Made by a program: the position numbers and the translations under genes
Shown here: piece after piece, positions 1 to 5,603 of the stretch
Layout of the letters: each line of letters opens with the position of its first letter
How positions within the stretch are numbered: the first letter of the stretch is position 1
Notes under the pieces: model-generated
Databases searched by the model: none
What the model saw: the letters and a program-made list of their open reading frames with translations, nothing else
Told to the model about the DNA's origin: nothing
NCBI GenBank assembly: GCA_938046755.1
Contig: CALIXC010000068.1
Span: 1-6,097 of the forward strand
Direction: 5' to 3'
DNA: 6,097 bases
Source of the DNA: an uncultured Lautropia sp.
Lineage (GTDB): Bacteria > Pseudomonadota > Gammaproteobacteria > Burkholderiales > Burkholderiaceae_E

Positions 1-1258
1 GTCCTTCAGGGGCGGGCGCAGGCTGGGGGCGCGCCTCGGGACGGGATGACGAGATCGGGGCTGGCGCGGGCGTGCGGCTGTTCCGGCCGACGCCAGGCAG
101 GCTCAGGGCGGGGGCGCTTAGCTGCCCTGGCTGTGCGGCAAGACTGCCGTTCACGGAAGCAACCGTGCCAGTGCTGGACGATGCCGTGGCCGAGGTGCTG
201 GCCTTGATGCTCAGGGTAGTGGTGCTGGCGGCTTGTTGGTGGGCGGCACTGCTTTGTGCCCCGTCATTGGAGGGGGCATCGGTGTCCTGCGTGCCGGCAT
301 CGGTGGACGGCGATTCGGCCGGGTCCGATGCGTGCGTGCCGCCCTGATCATGCGTGCTGTCCTGATCGCTGGCGGTAGTGCTTTCCTGGCGGGTGTCTTC
401 GTCACCGCTGTCCGAAGAACGGGCGGCGGTTTCTTCGCTGGCCTGGGACGGCTGGTCGGCCTGCTGCTCTTCTTCTTTCTGCTGCTGCGTGGGCGGCGCG
501 CCGATGACCGGCTTGCGGGTGGTGGGCTGCGGACGCGAGGTGGCCGAAGCCACCCAGGTGGCACGGCCGGACGACAGGTCGATGGCACCTGCGCCGTTGA
601 AGACGAAGACACGGCCATGGCTGACGGCGACGTTCAGGCCATCCTGCTGGCCGGGCTTGCAGCTGGGGGCGCAGTGGATTTCCTGTACCAGGAACTCGGT
701 GCCACGGATGCCGATGGTAGCGGTGGGGGTGTCCAGCCGGAAGTCGTCGGGATTTTTCTTGCCGATGGCGCCGGAAATGGCACGCAGGGTGCCTTCCAGC
801 AGGCTGTAGAAGCTGCGCTGTTTCGCTTCGCCGTAGGTGTACTGATCGATGCGAAAGCGGGACTCGGGTTGCAGCGAGATCAGCGCGCCGTCGCGGAAGC
901 GGATCTGGGCGCGACCGTGGCTGCCGGTGACGACCATCTGGCCGGGCTGCAGCCAGTCGCCTGTGCGGGCGGGGTGGCCCGATGACGTCGTGTTCCCAGT
1001 CGCGAGGGGAGGGGCTGTGTTACTGATGGCATCCACGATCCGTACGTCGCCGCTGGCCATGATCAGGCGTCCGGCGATGGTGGCGGGTACGGTAGCGGCC
1101 GGTGTGGGCGCAGGCAGTCCGCTGGAGTGGGCCAGGGCTGGCGTGTGGCCGGGCGGCATGGCCAGCACGAGTAGTGGCAGACCGATGTACAGCAGCCAGT
1201 GGCCGCGCAACTGTCCTGGGCGGTGGCTGTCCGTCCGGAAGCCCTGGGATGAGCGCAC
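1..1258 (-). CDS. Secreted FecR-domain protein, C-terminus off the left edge
   Basis: The minus-strand frame stays open from 1480 to the left edge; 419 codons are visible from a GTG at 1258. Residues 22-33 (LLYIGLPLLVLA) form a hydrophobic core after basic residues, and an ALA at 41-43 would fit signal peptidase I. A FecR fold follows at about 63-192: GDVRIVD at 70, a GDWLQPGQ...TGSHGRAQIRFRDGALISL segment, then TPTATIGIRGTEF with RGTEF at 185-189. Cysteines at 196 and 200 could form a disulfide outside the cytoplasm. From about 253 on the chain is low-complexity, first Gln/Glu-rich, then Ser/Thr/Asp, Ala and Pro. Classical FecR proteins are membrane anti-sigma regulators with a cytoplasmic N-terminus; this one looks exported, and no sigma-factor gene is visible. 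It lies downstream of the TPR-barrel gene and may be its cargo or partner (inference). The start is uncertain: TTG at 1210 (MRGHWLLY, AGGA only 3 nt upstream) is the main alternative. The FecR assignment is firm; the role is unknown. Confidence 0.82.
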   Translation of the reverse strand, partial: MRSSQGFRTDSHRPGQLRGHWLLYIGLPLLVLAMPPGHTPALAHSSGLPAPTPAATVPATIAGRLIMASGDVRIVDAISNTAPPLATGNTTSSGHPARTGDWLQPGQMVVTGSHGRAQIRFRDGALISLQPESRFRIDQYTYGEAKQRSFYSLLEGTLRAISGAIGKKNPDDFRLDTPTATIGIRGTEFLVQEIHCAPSCKPGQQDGLNVAVSHGRVFVFNGAGAIDLSSGRATWVASATSRPQPTTRKPVIGAPPTQQQKEEEQQADQPSQASEETAARSSDSGDEDTRQESTTASDQDSTHDQGGTHASDPAESPSTDAGTQDTDAPSNDGAQSSAAHQQAASTTTLSIKASTSATASSSTGTVASVNGSLAAQPGQLSAPALSLPGVGRNSRTPAPAPISSSRPEARPQPAPAPEG

Positions 1259-1534
1259 ATCGAGAGGGGAGCGCGTCAGGCGTTCGTGGCGAGCGAGCCG
1301 CAGTCCGGGCGCCTGTCCATCGACGGGGGCTTCTTCATGCTCTTTGTGCGTTTCGGGCGTGCGGAAGCAGCCAGCGGCGGCACGCGGGGTGCCACGGGTG
1401 CTGGCGTCCGGAAACGACAGAGGCTGGTTTGGAAGTTCCGCCAAGACAGGAGCCGCCACGAGGCATGAAGGACGCGGCGGTCATTGTGGGTGTGGCGGGG
1501 GCGGTCGGGCAGGGGCGTGCGGGCCGGCAATCGA

Positions 1535-1564
1535 CGCCTGCCGCCCGCTGATCGGCGGCGGGCG
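1535..1564 (-). terminator. GC-rich hairpin between barrel and FecR genes, possible attenuator
   Basis: Arms 1535-1545 and 1554-1564 can pair over 11 bp, with one G-T wobble and an 8-nt loop. In the minus direction the stem is followed only by a mixed TCGATTGCC, not a T-tract. It is therefore a weak intrinsic terminator at best. It could lower read-through from the barrel gene into the FecR gene or protect an mRNA end. Confidence 0.3.
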
Positions 1565-1652
1565 ATGGATGTGGCGGCGGCCCGGAATGAATGGCCGATA
1601 CCGGAGGGGGCAGTGGCGACCCGTGTGGGTCAGGGGCAACAGAGGCGCGAAA

Positions 1653-1667
1653 GCCCAAGGGCTGGGC
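1653..1667 (-). terminator. Small hairpin after the barrel gene stop, weak terminator candidate
   Basis: On the minus strand GCCCA pairs with TGGGC around a 5-nt loop, followed by TTTCGC. It lies about 42 nt after the TGA of the barrel gene. The stem is short and the T-run is only three or four bases, so termination would be partial if it occurs. Confidence 0.25.
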
Positions 1668-1708
1668 CAGGTGTCCGACCAGTGCACTCAGCGCTTCAGC
1701 GCATTCCC

Positions 1709-3157
1709 TCACCACCGATACTGGACATCCACCAGCAGCTGTGTGCGCCGGAAGTCGTTGGGGGCTAGGGTGGCGTGGTTGCGCGTGTGCAGCAGTTGGG
1801 GGTTGATCAGCAGGTGCGGGCCGATCGGGTATTCGGCGCCAAGGCGCAGATCCAGCTGCCGGTCGTGGCGGGTTCGCCCGAAAAGCGGGTCGGGACCGCG
1901 GTGGCGGCGTTCTTCCCACTGTACTCCCAGATGGCCGCGCCAGCCGGCGCCCAGGTCACGCTGCAGGCCCAGGCGCAGGCCGGCCAGGCGGAAGTCCAGC
2001 ACGGGCAGTGGCTGGCGCGGGCTTTCCTGACCGCCGTAGGGGTTGGTAATGAAGACCGTGTTGCCCGGGCCGGCTAGGGCGTGCGCCCAGGTGATCCCCA
2101 GCACGGTGCGGCGGGCGTCGCGCAGCGGCTGGTCGTCAAAGTCCAGCTGGAAGTGCTGGGCATAGAGACCCAGCTGGTGGCGGGGATCGGGATCGAACTG
2201 CCACTGGGTCAGCACGCCGCTGGCGCGACGGAAGCGATGGCCGTGCAGCCACATCTGCTGCAGGTTTAGGGCAGCCGACAGGCGATGGGTTCCCCGGGTC
2301 CAGGCTAGACCACTGCTGGCACCCAGCATGCCCGTATCCTGCGGATGCTGGCGGGTGTTCATGCGCTGGCTGCCCTGCAGGCCGTTGCTCCAGACCAGGG
2401 TGTCGGAAAGCGGCAGGGTGTGCTGGAACTGCAGGCCCAGCTCCAGGAAGGGGCTGGACTGGGGGCGGTTCTCGGCCAGCGGGGTGAGCACCTGGCCGTC
2501 GTCGACGACCCAGCGCGAGCGGGTGCTGCCGGCGTTGACGTTGCCGTCGTGGCCGGCGGTGAGGTTGGCCGTCAGCTGCCAGCGCCTGTTGCCAGCCTGG
2601 GGCTGGCGGCTGATGATGTCCAGGTAGCGCTGGATGCTTTGCCGGGCGTCGTCGGGCAGTGTCTGCGCCTGCAGCAGCTGCTGCAAGGCCTCATGGGCGC
2701 TCTGTCGTTCATCCAGGGCCAGGTAGGCCCGTACCAGTTCGGTGCGGGCGGGGATGTCGTCGGGATGGTTGTTCAGCACTCGTTCCAGGGCCATCACGGC
2801 TTCGCTGGCGCGGTGGCTGTCCAGGGCGGCCACGCCCAGCAGGTAGTCGAAGTCGCGGCTGCCGGCGTAGTGCCAGGTCTGCGGCTCCAGCAGCCGCCAG
2901 GCGGCCTCGGGCTGGTCGGGCAGCAGGGCGCGTGCCTGCTGCAGCAGGGCAGGCAGGGCAGAGAAGCTGCCTTCCGGTAGGGAGGCTTCGAAGGCCAGTG
3001 CGCCTTGCTGGAGGGCCCTCGTCTCCGTTAGGGTCTCCGGGGCGCCGGCGTGTCTGGCCGTGGTGTCTTCGGCGCCCTGTGCCCATGGGGTGAGTGCGGC
3101 CAGGGACAGCACAACCGCCGTCATCCATCGCAGCTGGCCAGGCCCAGGTCGCTTCAT
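1709..3157 (-). CDS. TPR plus beta-barrel outer-membrane protein, Slam (DUF560)-like
   Basis: The gene encodes 482 residues. A signal peptide at 1-28 (basic start, hydrophobic 11-24, AQG before A29) sends it to the periplasm. Residues about 65-185 are helical with TPR-like spacing (FDYLLGVAALDSHRASEAVMALERVLNNHPDD, then ARTELVRAYLALDERQSAHEALQQL). From about 192 the chain turns into alternating amphipathic strands with turns such as GHDGNVNAG and PDPLFGRTRHDRQLDL, and it ends DVQYRW, an aromatic C-terminus as in Bam-assembled barrels. TPR followed by a C-terminal barrel is the layout of Slam proteins, which move lipoproteins or soluble cargo to the cell surface (type XI secretion); the PLFGRxRxDRQ segment also recalls that family. 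The ATG at 3157 lies 5 bp after the miaB stop and lacks a clear Shine-Dalgarno, which suggests translational coupling to miaB. Outer-membrane TPR-barrel is well supported; Slam function is inferred, since no TbpB-like cargo gene is visible. Confidence 0.75.
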   Translation of the reverse strand: MKRPGPGQLRWMTAVVLSLAALTPWAQGAEDTTARHAGAPETLTETRALQQGALAFEASLPEGSFSALPALLQQARALLPDQPEAAWRLLEPQTWHYAGSRDFDYLLGVAALDSHRASEAVMALERVLNNHPDDIPARTELVRAYLALDERQSAHEALQQLLQAQTLPDDARQSIQRYLDIISRQPQAGNRRWQLTANLTAGHDGNVNAGSTRSRWVVDDGQVLTPLAENRPQSSPFLELGLQFQHTLPLSDTLVWSNGLQGSQRMNTRQHPQDTGMLGASSGLAWTRGTHRLSAALNLQQMWLHGHRFRRASGVLTQWQFDPDPRHQLGLYAQHFQLDFDDQPLRDARRTVLGITWAHALAGPGNTVFITNPYGGQESPRQPLPVLDFRLAGLRLGLQRDLGAGWRGHLGVQWEERRHRGPDPLFGRTRHDRQLDLRLGAEYPIGPHLLINPQLLHTRNHATLAPNDFRRTQLLVDVQYRW

Positions 3158-3162
3158 GATGT

Positions 3163-4584
3163 TTAGGCTGCACGCGGGCGGACCACTTCCCGGGCATCCA
3201 GACCGACCTGGGCGTGGCGTTCGGCCGCCGCTCTGGCCAGCACGTCGGGCAGTTGCTCGGCCACGGGCTCACCACGCAGCGTGTGGCTCATGGCGGCGGT
3301 GATGTCCACGTCGATCATCTGACCGATGAGGTTGGGGGAACCGGGGAAATTGACCATGCGGTTGTTGGGGCAGCGGCCCGACAGCTCGCTGGCATCCTTG
3401 CGCGACGGGCCTTCTACCAGCACGCGCTGGCGCGAGCCCACCATGCCGCGGGCGATAACCTGGGAACTCTGCTGGATCACGGCCTGCAGGCGCTGCAGCC
3501 GCTCGACCTTCTCCTGGGGCGGGGTGTCGTCCTGCAGGTTGGCCGCCGGGGTGCCGGGGCGGGGGCTGTAGATGAACGAGTAGGCGTCGTCGTAGGCCAG
3601 ATCCTCGGCCAGCTTCAGCGTCTTCAGGAAATCGGCCTCGGTCTCGCCGGGAAAGCCCACGATAAAGTCGGTGGTGAGCCCGATGCCGGGGTTGGCGGCA
3701 CGCAGGCGACGCACGATGGAGCGGTATTCCAGCGCCGTGTAGCCGCGCTTCATGGCGGCCAGAATGCGGTCGGAGCCCGACTGCACGGGCAGATGTACCA
3801 GCGGTGCCAGCTTGGGCAGCCGGGCGTGGGCGTCGATCAACCGTTCGGTGAACTCGCGCGGGTGTGAGGTGGTGTAGCGGATGCGCTCGATGCCCGGGAT
3901 GTCGTGGATGTAGTCGAGCAGCGTGGCGAAGTCGGCCGGGGCGTCGAAGCCTTCCACCTGGCCCAGGTAGGCGTTGACGTTCTGGCCCAGCAGCGTCACT
4001 TCCTTCACGCCCTGTTCAGTCAGGGTGATCACGTCGGACAGCACGTCCTCGAAGGGGCGGGAGATTTCCTCGCCGCGGGTGTACGGCACCACGCAGAAGC
4101 TGCAGTATTTGCTGCAGCCTTCCATGATGGAGACGAAGGCGCTGGCACCCACCTTGCGCGGCGGTGGCAGGGCGTCGAACTTCTCGATCTCGGGAAAGCG
4201 GATGTCGACCTGTGAGTGGCCGGTCTGGCGGCGTCGGTCGATGAGTTCGGGCAGGCGGTGCAGGGTCTGCGGGCCGAAGACCACGTCGACAAAGGGCGCG
4301 CGCGAGACGATGGCCTCGCCTTCCTGGCTGGCCACGCAGCCACCCACGCCGATGATCAGCTCGGGCCGGGCCGCCTTCATGGCGCGGAAGTGCCCCAGGT
4401 CGGAGAAAACCTTCTCCTGGGCTTTCTCGCGGATGGAACAGGTGTTGAACAGGACGATGTCGGCCTCGTTCGGGTCGTCGGTCAGCTCGGCGCCCTCAGT
4501 CTCGGCCAGCAGGTCGGCCATCCGTTCGCTGTCGTAGGAATTCATCTGGCACCCGAAGGTGCGCAGGTAAAGTTTTCGGCTCAT
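3163..4584 (-). CDS. miaB: MiaB, tRNA-2-methylthio-N6-dimethylallyladenosine synthase
   Basis: A radical-SAM methylthiotransferase that adds the 2-methylthio group to i6A37 next to the anticodon of tRNAs reading UNN codons, using SAM and two 4Fe-4S clusters in the cytosol. The protein is 473 residues, the usual length for the family (E. coli 474). The N-terminal UPF0004 domain carries the cluster ligands C12 (TFGCQMN), C49 (FNTCSIRE) and C83 (VGGCVASQ). The radical-SAM motif GCSKYCSFCVVPYTRG places C157, C161 and C164 at the positions known from E. coli. TTDFIVGFPGET and YSPRPGTPA are typical later motifs, and a TRAM RNA-binding domain lies at roughly 375-440. The ATG at 4584 was chosen because the family begins MSRKLYLRTFGCQMN and AAGGA lies 9 nt upstream; the frame's longer opening to 4752 is Pro/Arg-rich and unlike MiaB. 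The barrel gene follows after 5 bp. Nothing essential is missing. Confidence 0.97.
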   Translation of the reverse strand: MSRKLYLRTFGCQMNSYDSERMADLLAETEGAELTDDPNEADIVLFNTCSIREKAQEKVFSDLGHFRAMKAARPELIIGVGGCVASQEGEAIVSRAPFVDVVFGPQTLHRLPELIDRRRQTGHSQVDIRFPEIEKFDALPPPRKVGASAFVSIMEGCSKYCSFCVVPYTRGEEISRPFEDVLSDVITLTEQGVKEVTLLGQNVNAYLGQVEGFDAPADFATLLDYIHDIPGIERIRYTTSHPREFTERLIDAHARLPKLAPLVHLPVQSGSDRILAAMKRGYTALEYRSIVRRLRAANPGIGLTTDFIVGFPGETEADFLKTLKLAEDLAYDDAYSFIYSPRPGTPAANLQDDTPPQEKVERLQRLQAVIQQSSQVIARGMVGSRQRVLVEGPSRKDASELSGRCPNNRMVNFPGSPNLIGQMIDVDITAAMSHTLRGEPVAEQLPDVLARAAAERHAQVGLDAREVVRPRAA

Positions 4585-4592
4585 GCGGTCGT

Positions 4593-4597
4593 GTCCT
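4593..4597 (-). promoter_or_regulatory. Shine-Dalgarno of miaB
   Basis: AAGGA on the minus strand lies 9 nt before the ATG at 4584 and decides the miaB start. It sits only 4 nt after the 3' arm of a strong leader hairpin. Confidence 0.7.
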
Positions 4598-4601
4598 TGC
4601 G

Positions 4602-4657
4602 AAGACCCGGACGGATTCCGGCAGCGTGTGGCTTCCGGAGCCACGGGGCCGGGTCTT
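4602..4657 (-). promoter_or_regulatory. Nested hairpin in the miaB leader
   Basis: Arms 4602-4610 and 4649-4657 are perfect 9-bp reverse complements (AAGACCCGG with CCGGGTCTT). They enclose a second hairpin, 4628-4633 with 4639-4644 (GTGGCT/AGCCAC, 5-nt loop). In miaB mRNA this structure ends 4 nt before the ribosome binding site. It may protect the 5' end, tune translation or mark the end of the upstream transcript; no T-tract follows on the minus strand, so a simple terminator is unlikely. The pairing is visible; the role is inferred. Confidence 0.5.
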
Positions 4658-4728
4658 TCCGTGCCTGGCAGGGGCCGTCGTGTGGCCGCTCTGCCATCCG
4701 GGAATGTCCGGGGCCTGGGACGGCGGAA

Positions 4729-4741
4729 ACCGGGGGCCGGT
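4729..4741 (-). terminator. Short hairpin after the small exported-protein gene
   Basis: On the minus strand ACCGG pairs with CCGGT around CCC and is followed by TTCC, about 55 nt after the stop at 4796. The stem is only 5 bp and the T-run is short. It is a weak terminator candidate between this gene and miaB. The rest of 4585-4795 shows no clear promoter. Confidence 0.22.
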
Positions 4742-4795
4742 GCCGGCGGCACGAAGCGGGTGGCGTGGCCCGACCCGCCCGATGGCGTGGCCGGA

Positions 4796-5281
4796 TCAGC
4801 GGCTGTGCTGCCTGCGCAGTGCCCGGTATTCCTCTTCGCTCAGGATCCAGACGGTCATGATCATGCCCATCGTGTCCGTGACATAGCCGACCACGTAGCT
4901 CTTGCCGTGGACGGCGATGGGCGGAACGATGAGGTTGTCCTGGTTCAGGATCCGCGCGCCCGGCCCCAGCCGGACGGGCTTGCCGTTGAGCGTGGCATCG
5001 GGGAACTGGCCGAAGCGGATCCGTCCCAGCTGGGTATTGTCGGGGAAATGGCGATTCTGTGCTGCGGTGGCCGGCATCGTCAGCATGTCCAGCACGAGGG
5101 CCGTGCCGCCGGCAATGCAGGCCGGTGCGAGCAGCCACGAGCCGGCACGGCGCAGCAGGCTGCGTCGCTGCGGATGCGACAGGCCGGATGCTGCGAGTTT
5201 CTCGTTGCGTAGAGCGTCCTGACGGGCCTGCACCTGTGGACGATAGGCAGTCCGGCGGGCAGCGAGGAAATGGGTGATCAT
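4796..5281 (-). CDS. Small exported protein of unknown function, conserved type
   Basis: The gene encodes 161 residues from an ATG at 5281. After a charged N-terminus of about 37 residues comes QRRSLLR (R39-R40), which fits the Z-R-R-x-phi-phi core of a twin-arginine signal. A hydrophobic stretch at about 46-67 follows, then MPATAAQ, which could be a cleavage site near 74. The mature part, about 85 residues, contains FPDNTQLGRIRFGQFPDATLNGKPVRLGPGARILNQDNLIVPP and ends in VGYVTDTMGMIMTVWILSEEEYRALRRQ, a beta-rich pattern. I recall similar short proteins (ATLNGxxVRLxPGARI, VWxLxxEE) as conserved hypotheticals in Burkholderiales, with no known function. No clear ribosome binding site precedes the ATG; the frame also opens at a TTG at 5368, with no better site and a Cys/Pro-rich extension. 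It is transcribed toward miaB, with 211 bp between. The gene is well supported; Tat export is a possibility. Confidence 0.75.
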   Translation of the reverse strand: MITHFLAARRTAYRPQVQARQDALRNEKLAASGLSHPQRRSLLRRAGSWLLAPACIAGGTALVLDMLTMPATAAQNRHFPDNTQLGRIRFGQFPDATLNGKPVRLGPGARILNQDNLIVPPIAVHGKSYVVGYVTDTMGMIMTVWILSEEEYRALRRQHSR

Positions 5282-5338
5282 GACAAATCCGATACAAGAA
5301 CAAGGGTCCGTCCGGGGGCACTGGGCGCCACGGAACGG

Positions 5339-5366
5339 GATCCGGCACAATGGACCGGACCGGATC
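5339..5366. repeat. 7-bp inverted repeat upstream of the small exported-protein gene
   Basis: GATCCGG at 5339-5345 and CCGGATC at 5360-5366 are perfect reverse complements with a 14-nt spacer that itself contains GGACCGGA. It could be a hairpin in the leader RNA of the minus-strand gene or a protein-binding dyad. The function is unknown. Confidence 0.35.
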
Positions 5367-5376
5367 AACAGGGAGA

Positions 5377-5441
5377 GGTTCCTGGGTGCCGACGGCGCTG
5401 GGCGAACAGGTCAGGGCAGTGTGGTTCCTGGCGACCGCTGC
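5377..5441. repeat. Imperfect direct repeat in the divergent region
   Basis: GGTTCCTGG occurs at 5377-5385 and 5423-5431, 46 bp apart. Each copy is followed by a related tail (GTGCCGACGGCGCTG and CGACCGCTG). It may be a duplicated binding site or a chance similarity in GC-rich DNA. Confidence 0.35.
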
Positions 5442-5450
5442 AGCCGGCGG

Positions 5451-5468
5451 AGAGGCCTCGGGGCCTTT
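5451..5468 (+). terminator. Plus-strand hairpin followed by a T-rich tail
   Basis: AGAGGCC at 5451-5457 pairs with GGCCTTT at 5462-5468 (one G-T wobble, loop TCGG) and is followed by GTTGTTCGTT. This resembles an intrinsic terminator on the plus strand, yet no plus-strand gene ends just before it. It could end a short leader or antisense transcript, or insulate the promoter island to its right. Confidence 0.4.
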
Positions 5469-5497
5469 GTTGTTCGTTCAGTTGTTTGTGGCGAATA

Positions 5498-5526
5498 GGG
5501 ACATTTTGTTACCAATTAACGATAAT
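5498..5526 (+). promoter_or_regulatory. Sigma70-like promoter for the substrate-binding protein gene
   Basis: A -35-like GGGACA (5498-5503; 4 of 6 to TTGACA) and a -10 GATAAT (5521-5526; 5 of 6) are separated by 17 bp. They lie in the AT-rich island. Transcription would begin near 5533 and leave a leader of about 70 nt. An imperfect dyad (ATTTTGTTA and TAACGATAAT, about 5503-5526) overlaps the spacer and -10 and could be an operator. Confidence 0.5.
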
Positions 5527-5550
5527 GTCAGAAAAATTACCCAATGCCAA
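5522..5550 (-). promoter_or_regulatory. Sigma70-like promoter facing the small exported-protein gene
   Basis: On the minus strand TTGGCA (5545-5550; 5 of 6 to TTGACA) and CATTAT (5522-5527; 4 of 6 to TATAAT) are separated by 17 bp. Transcription would begin near 5515, giving a leader of about 230 nt before the ATG at 5281. Its -10 element overlaps the plus-strand -10 in five of six positions. Confidence 0.45.
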
Positions 5551-5589
5551 GTGACAAGGAACGTAAAGCGTTGTTTCGGCGTCAATTGC

Positions 5590-5597
5590 AGGGGAAG
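5590..5597 (+). promoter_or_regulatory. Shine-Dalgarno of the substrate-binding protein gene
   Basis: AGGGGAAG ends 6 nt before the ATG at 5604 and supports that start over the in-frame ATG 15 nt further on. Confidence 0.6.
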
Positions 5598-5603
5598 TGT
5601 GGA

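Larger units (their letters stand above)
1259..1708. other. 450-bp spacer without a convincing gene
   Basis: This stretch separates the barrel gene from the FecR gene. The FecR frame is open back to the TGA at 1481-1483, but codons before 1258 have weaker third-position GC and no good ribosome binding site or domain. Other frames give only short shadow ORFs. Two GC-rich hairpins (1535-1564 and 1653-1667) are the only clear structures. No sigma70-like promoter stood out, so the FecR gene may be read through from the barrel gene or have its own unrecognised promoter. Confidence 0.6.
5282..5603. other. 322-bp divergent intergenic region with AT-rich island
   Basis: This region lies between the minus-strand exported-protein gene and the plus-strand substrate-binding gene. 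From 5282 to about 5466 it is GC-rich and structured: a 7-bp inverted repeat at 5339-5345/5360-5366, a repeated GGTTCCTGG at 5377-5385 and 5423-5431, and a plus-strand hairpin at 5451-5468. From about 5467 to 5570 it is markedly AT-rich and holds two opposing promoters. Small ORFs here lack ribosome binding sites and recognisable content. Confidence 0.7.

Noticed and set aside
233..985. 250-codon plus-strand ORF
   Set aside because: It is antisense to the clear FecR domain; its composition (Gly/Ala/Arg repeats) follows from the opposite strand.
849..2030. 393-codon plus-strand ORF
   Set aside because: It lies opposite the FecR gene and the barrel gene, is Arg/Trp/Ser-rich, has no recognisable domain and no ribosome binding site; it is a shadow in high-GC DNA.
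2709..3275. 188-codon minus-strand ORF across the miaB/barrel junction
   Set aside because: It overlaps both real genes in another frame and has no domain or start signal.
4585..4752. Extended N-terminus of MiaB from a GTG at 4752
   Set aside because: The extra 56 residues are Pro/Arg-rich and unlike MiaB; the ATG at 4584 has a Shine-Dalgarno and gives the family's normal length and cysteine positions.
4581..5348. 255-codon minus-strand ORF overlapping the small exported-protein gene
   Set aside because: It is in another frame of the same strand, Pro/Arg/His-rich with no domain, while the chosen frame has a signal and a beta-rich domain.
5510..5535. Fur box near the GATAAT motif
   Set aside because: Only one GATAAT-like hexamer is present; the adjacent hexamers needed for a Fur site do not match.
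5282..5603. Cobalamin riboswitch upstream of the BtuF-like gene
   Set aside because: AGCCGGCGGAGAGGCCT at about 5442-5458 faintly recalls the B12 box, but the GCCACTG element and the conserved core are absent on both strands.
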